From Mucilaginibacter lappiensis (GTDB lineage Bacteria; Bacteroidota; Bacteroidia; Sphingobacteriales; Sphingobacteriaceae), in NCBI RefSeq assembly GCF_900155965.1, contig NZ_FTMG01000001.1, positions 923,422 through 987,421 of the forward strand: 64,000 bases of DNA. The letters run 5' to 3'. This document shows, one piece after another, positions 63,165-64,000 of this stretch; position 1 is the stretch's first letter, and each line of letters begins with the position of its first letter. The position numbers and the translations under genes are program-made. The notes under the pieces were generated by a model that had not been told where the DNA came from, searched no databases, and worked only from the letters and a program-made list of their open reading frames with translations.

Positions 63165-63222
63165 ACACCCACATATTTGCACATCTGCACATTTGAAATC
63201 TGCACATCCGCACATCTACATT
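63165..63222. repeat. GCACATCT-family repeat cluster at a stop codon
   Basis: Tandem degenerate units (TTTGCACATCTGCACATTT; CTGCACATCCGCACATCT) end directly at the stop codon (63221-63223, minus strand) of the next gene. Confidence 0.75.
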
Positions 63223-63565
63223 AAGCCGATGGCCTGTCGTTACCATGTAAATGATCACTTACCTGGTGATGATGTAGTTTTGCAGCAATAGCTGATTCAC
63301 TATTATCGGCATAGGTTCCGTAAGCGTTGATCAGTACCCCTTTAAGGTTATATTTAGGCGATGATACCGCGTAAATGATCGACATATCATCTGGATTACT
63401 GGCTCCCTCAAACCTATAAAATTCATCAATTTCAAAGTCGTCGGCACTCATATGTATATTTTGTGCTTTATCATCTATAGTATCACCATCCAGGCTCAGA
63501 TTGGCGGTATATCCCCTTTTTATAAGGTCGTTAGTGGCATCCACTAAGGTTTCGTAACTTCTCAT
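63221..63565 (-). CDS. Small conserved protein often labelled phosphoribosylpyrophosphate synthetase
   Basis: 114 residues from the ATG at 63565; upstream in-frame alternatives give a non-conserved extension. Blocks YETLVDATNDLIKRGYTANL, DDFEIDEFYRFEGASNPDD and YNLKGVLINAYGTY match a small Bacteroidota family (about 100-120 aa) that databases sometimes name phosphoribosylpyrophosphate synthetase. At this length and without PRPP motifs it cannot be that enzyme. True role unknown. Confidence 0.75.
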   Translation of the reverse strand: MRSYETLVDATNDLIKRGYTANLSLDGDTIDDKAQNIHMSADDFEIDEFYRFEGASNPDDMSIIYAVSSPKYNLKGVLINAYGTYADNSESAIAAKLHHHQVSDHLHGNDRPSA

Positions 63566-63687
63566 GATGGTGATATTTTGTTTAATGTAACAGGATACAG
63601 GGTTTAGCTGCTTAATATGTACAACCACTAAACACGTACCTTGTTTGAATAAGGTGGCCCTAAAACAAAAAAACTTACCTTTAGATT

Positions 63688-63729
63688 AGCTTCAACAAGA
63701 ATAAACGAGTTGTTATTATTGTTGAAGCT
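63688..63729 (+). terminator. Hairpin followed by a T-rich tract
   Basis: Perfect 11-bp stem AGCTTCAACAA / TTGTTGAAGCT extended by AATAA/TTATT, then T-rich sequence to 63751. Could terminate transcription entering the element from the left, or be part of its RNA. Confidence 0.55.
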
Positions 63730-63782
63730 TTCTTTTTGCTTCTTTTTCTTTGTTAACAACTCCGATTTTTGTTAAAAAGATT

Positions 63783-63955
63783 AACACTGACAGAGGCACA
63801 TTAAAAGACTTACCAGGCTTAAAGGCCTATACTTCGATTCAATCCTCTGTCAGTTTGTTTAAACAAGCATCAAATAGAAATTAGAGTTCTCAGGCTCATT
63901 AGTAAGGTATTGATTGTGTTTAAACAGGTTAATCTTGATTTATTAACAATCAAAA
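63783..63955 (+). ncRNA. Candidate IS110 bridge RNA
   Basis: Two consecutive large stem-loops lie between the hairpin at 63688 and the transposase ATG. Loop A: 11-bp perfect stem 63786-63796 / 63844-63854 enclosing 47 bases. Loop B: the two GTTTAAAC copies (63857-63864 and 63918-63925) can pair around about 53 bases. A last hairpin (TGATT/AATCA with GTTAA/TTAAC) closes just before the ATG. IS110 left ends encode a bridge RNA with two such internal loops, but this fold is by eye. Confidence 0.4.
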
Positions 63956-63963
63956 GCAAAGTT

Positions 63964-64000
63964 ATGGAATTCACCTATTTCATCGGCACCGATGTGTCAA
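63964..64000 (+). CDS. IS110-family transposase, N terminus only
   Basis: Only the first 12 codons are in the window: MEFTYFIGTDVS. The FIGTDVS start is the first DEDD motif of IS110 transposases, whose RuvC-like Asp is in GxDVSK. The rest lies to the right of the window. No other reading is plausible for such a start, but 12 residues are little evidence. Confidence 0.65.
   Translation, partial: MEFTYFIGTDVS

Larger units (their letters stand above)
63660..64000 (+). mobile_element. IS110-family insertion sequence, left end (truncated by window)
   Basis: Inferred from the transposase start at 63964 and the long structured non-coding stretch upstream of it, the usual layout of an IS110 left end. 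IS110 elements lack terminal inverted repeats, so the left boundary is not determined; it lies somewhere between 63566 and about 63780. Confidence 0.6.

Noticed and set aside
63165..63222. GCACATCT tandem units as a CRISPR array
   Set aside because: Units are short, degenerate and have no unique spacers of regular length; no cas genes are in the window.
63673..63814. ACTTACC match as proof of the IS110 target site
   Set aside because: A 7-base match within about 150 bases is expected with appreciable probability by chance, and the right end is outside the window, so it is only offered as a test.

Overview
The window looks like a chromosomal segment of a Bacteroidota, most likely family Sphingobacteriaceae (Mucilaginibacter/Pedobacter type). 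This is inferred from a SusC/SusD pair, Bacteroidota-style -7 promoter boxes (TAnnTTTG) in front of many genes, many SpI/SpII-exported proteins, DUF4199 proteins, a TssD (Bacteroidota Hcp-like) protein and moderate-to-low G+C by eye. No tRNA, rRNA or CRISPR array was seen. Most of the window is ordinary core genome; the accessory parts are small.

Layout. 1-4.2 kb: end of an outer-membrane barrel gene, a fasciclin protein, a zinc-less MsrB lipoprotein, a GIY-YIG-like gene, a LexA-like HTH/S24 regulator and a small Spy-like periplasmic protein. 4.4-5.6 kb: an orphan TssD facing an unknown gene with ADP-ribosyltransferase-like features (candidate effector pair). 5.7-7.5 kb: bioF-bioD. 7.5-12 kb: SusD/SusC with no linked enzymes. 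12.4-13.6 kb: 3-hydroxyacyl-CoA dehydrogenase and a tiny WXXGXW lipoprotein. 13.8-19.7 kb: arginine block with argS, an arginine deiminase-family enzyme, CtlX-like citrulline hydrolase and SpeA-like decarboxylase. 20.6-25.1 kb: mqo and an exported M1 peptidase. 25.4-32.3 kb: two family-2 glycosyltransferases, a membrane protein and a GH3-like adenylating enzyme, then dxr and rseP. 32.5-38.5 kb: a J-domain/KTSC fusion, DUF4199, a beta-helix lipoprotein and an aldo/keto reductase-AraC-Gfo/Idh/MocA cluster. 38.6-43.2 kb (minus): a BatA-like protein, a dihydroorotase homologue lacking its metal ligands, an acidic protein and DUF4199. 43.4-45.2 kb: a TetR regulator with a palindromic operator over its promoter, and a TetX-like flavin monooxygenase. 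45-56.5 kb: DUF72, aldo/keto reductase, a Lys-tailed lipoprotein, GH20, a membrane protein, trxB, M19 dipeptidase, acyl-CoA carboxylase beta and a C1 peptidase. 56.6-62.9 kb: cupin, LOG, guaB, an M16 pair and a HEAT-like protein. 63.2-64 kb: a small conserved protein, then the left end of an IS110-family element whose transposase starts at 63964 and is cut by the window edge.

The most notable signals are the IS110 left end with two large hairpin loops that could be a bridge RNA, the TssD/ART-like pair, the TetR/TetX-like pair with a visible operator, the arginine-citrulline-agmatine block, the pseudo-dihydroorotase, and an unusual density of palindromic intergenic repeats. These include GCACATCT clusters abutting several stop codons, REP-like TGTCAT...GCAATC elements, a 34-bp motif present at 22.3 and 63.0 kb, and several perfect 15-26 bp inverted repeats. 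All functional calls are made by reading the sequence; no database search was run.
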